Shown here piece by piece: positions 13,224 to 13,503 of a DNA stretch of 13,503 nucleotides. This stretch comes from VMCP01 sp964492925 (GTDB lineage: Bacteria; Bacteroidota; Bacteroidia; NS11-12g; UBA955). The stretch's first letter is position 1, and each line of letters opens with the position of its first letter. The position numbers were made by a program, and so were the translations under genes. The stretch covers positions 1 to 13,503 of the forward strand of contig CAZBMF010000062.1 of NCBI GenBank assembly GCA_964492925.1. The letters run 5' to 3'. A model generated the notes under the pieces. That model saw only the letters and a list, made by a program, of their open reading frames with translations, was not told the origin of the DNA and searched no databases.

Positions 13224-13503
13224 TCAGTCTTCCAGAACCCCGAATTTTCTGTTGTTGAAGTCTTCAAATGCTTCCATCAATTCTTGTCTGGTATTCATCA
13301 CGAAAGGACCATGTGCAGCAATTGGTTCTAAAATAGGTTCTCCGCTTAATACCAAAACCACACAATCCTCAGTGGCTTTTACGCTAAAATCAGACCCGTC
13401 ATTGGCCATCAACACAAAATGGTTTGTAGGGATGTTTTCGGAGTGGTTTACGGAAATTTGTCCCTCAATAACCACCATACACGTATTGAAATTCTGAGGG
13501 AAT
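13224..13503 (-). CDS. Pirin family protein, C-terminal part (runs off right edge)
   Basis: Pirins are bicupin iron proteins; several bacterial members have quercetin 2,3-dioxygenase activity. The frame is open to the right edge (about 92 codons); the internal ATG at 13478 is not the true start. The C-terminal cupin ending is diagnostic: VLVLSGEPILEPIAAHGPFV then MNTRQELMEAFEDFNNRKFG. The metal-binding N-terminal cupin lies outside the window, so activity cannot be judged. It is upstream of the truncated GyrI-like gene on the same strand. Confidence 0.93.
   Translation of the reverse strand, partial: FPQNFNTCMVVIEGQISVNHSENIPTNHFVLMANDGSDFSVKATEDCVVLVLSGEPILEPIAAHGPFVMNTRQELMEAFEDFNNRKFGVLED

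Overview
The window looks like a chromosomal segment of an AT-rich member of the Bacteroidota (Flavobacteriia/Crocinitomicaceae-like; genus not determined). The evidence is a large secreted protein with a type IX secretion (T9SS) C-terminal sorting tail, a broken gene with a second such tail, several SPII lipoproteins (one with a surface-export-like CKKDE start), and Bacteroidota promoter boxes of the TAnnTTTG type, some with TTTG about 20 nt upstream. No rRNA, tRNA, CRISPR, transposase or phage gene was found.

Layout. 1-763 (minus): the N-terminal part of a secreted protein that runs off the left edge. 1021-1656 (plus): a small exported protein. 1657-2304: a long non-coding stretch holding a 23-bp tandem repeat array broken by a 100-N assembly gap. 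2305-2766 (plus): a lipocalin-like lipoprotein. 2776-3207 (minus): a one-TM hypothetical protein. 3312-3353: a strong rho-independent terminator. 3369-4725 (minus): an Old Yellow Enzyme reductase followed by a small muconolactone-isomerase/YciI-like protein. 4832-5167 (plus): a divergent HxlR-type regulator. 5472-7592 (plus): a 706-aa LamG plus GCDS-repeat T9SS protein. 7792-8858 (minus): a PhnB-like VOC protein translationally coupled to a lipoprotein with membrane segments. 8916-9857 (plus): a decayed T9SS-substrate gene. 9861-13503 (all minus): a SOUL heme-binding-family protein, a lipoprotein with a tail-anchor-like C-terminus, a DUF3828-like lipoprotein, a 380-aa protein of unknown function, a half-length GyrI-like effector-binding protein, and the C-terminus of a pirin.

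The best-supported functional unit is the HxlR / Old Yellow Enzyme / small isomerase-like module. The two promoters are back-to-back and overlap, and a 14-bp dyad sits on the -7 box of the regulator gene and the -33 region of the reductase gene. The regulator has a single cysteine at the position HxlR family sensors use, so electrophile- or quinone-responsive control of the reductase is a reasonable inference.

The most unexpected signal is a short DNA word, TTGAGGGAC (core GAGGGAC). It recurs across the whole window on both strands, in intergenic DNA and in all reading frames of genes, far above what base composition predicts. It also lies beside several irregular points: the left edge gene, the hairpin before the lipocalin-like gene, and the junction between the pirin gene and the truncated GyrI-like gene. 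I do not recognise it as a published motif; a genome-wide count and orientation analysis would decide whether it is a Chi-like or other chromosome-architecture element.
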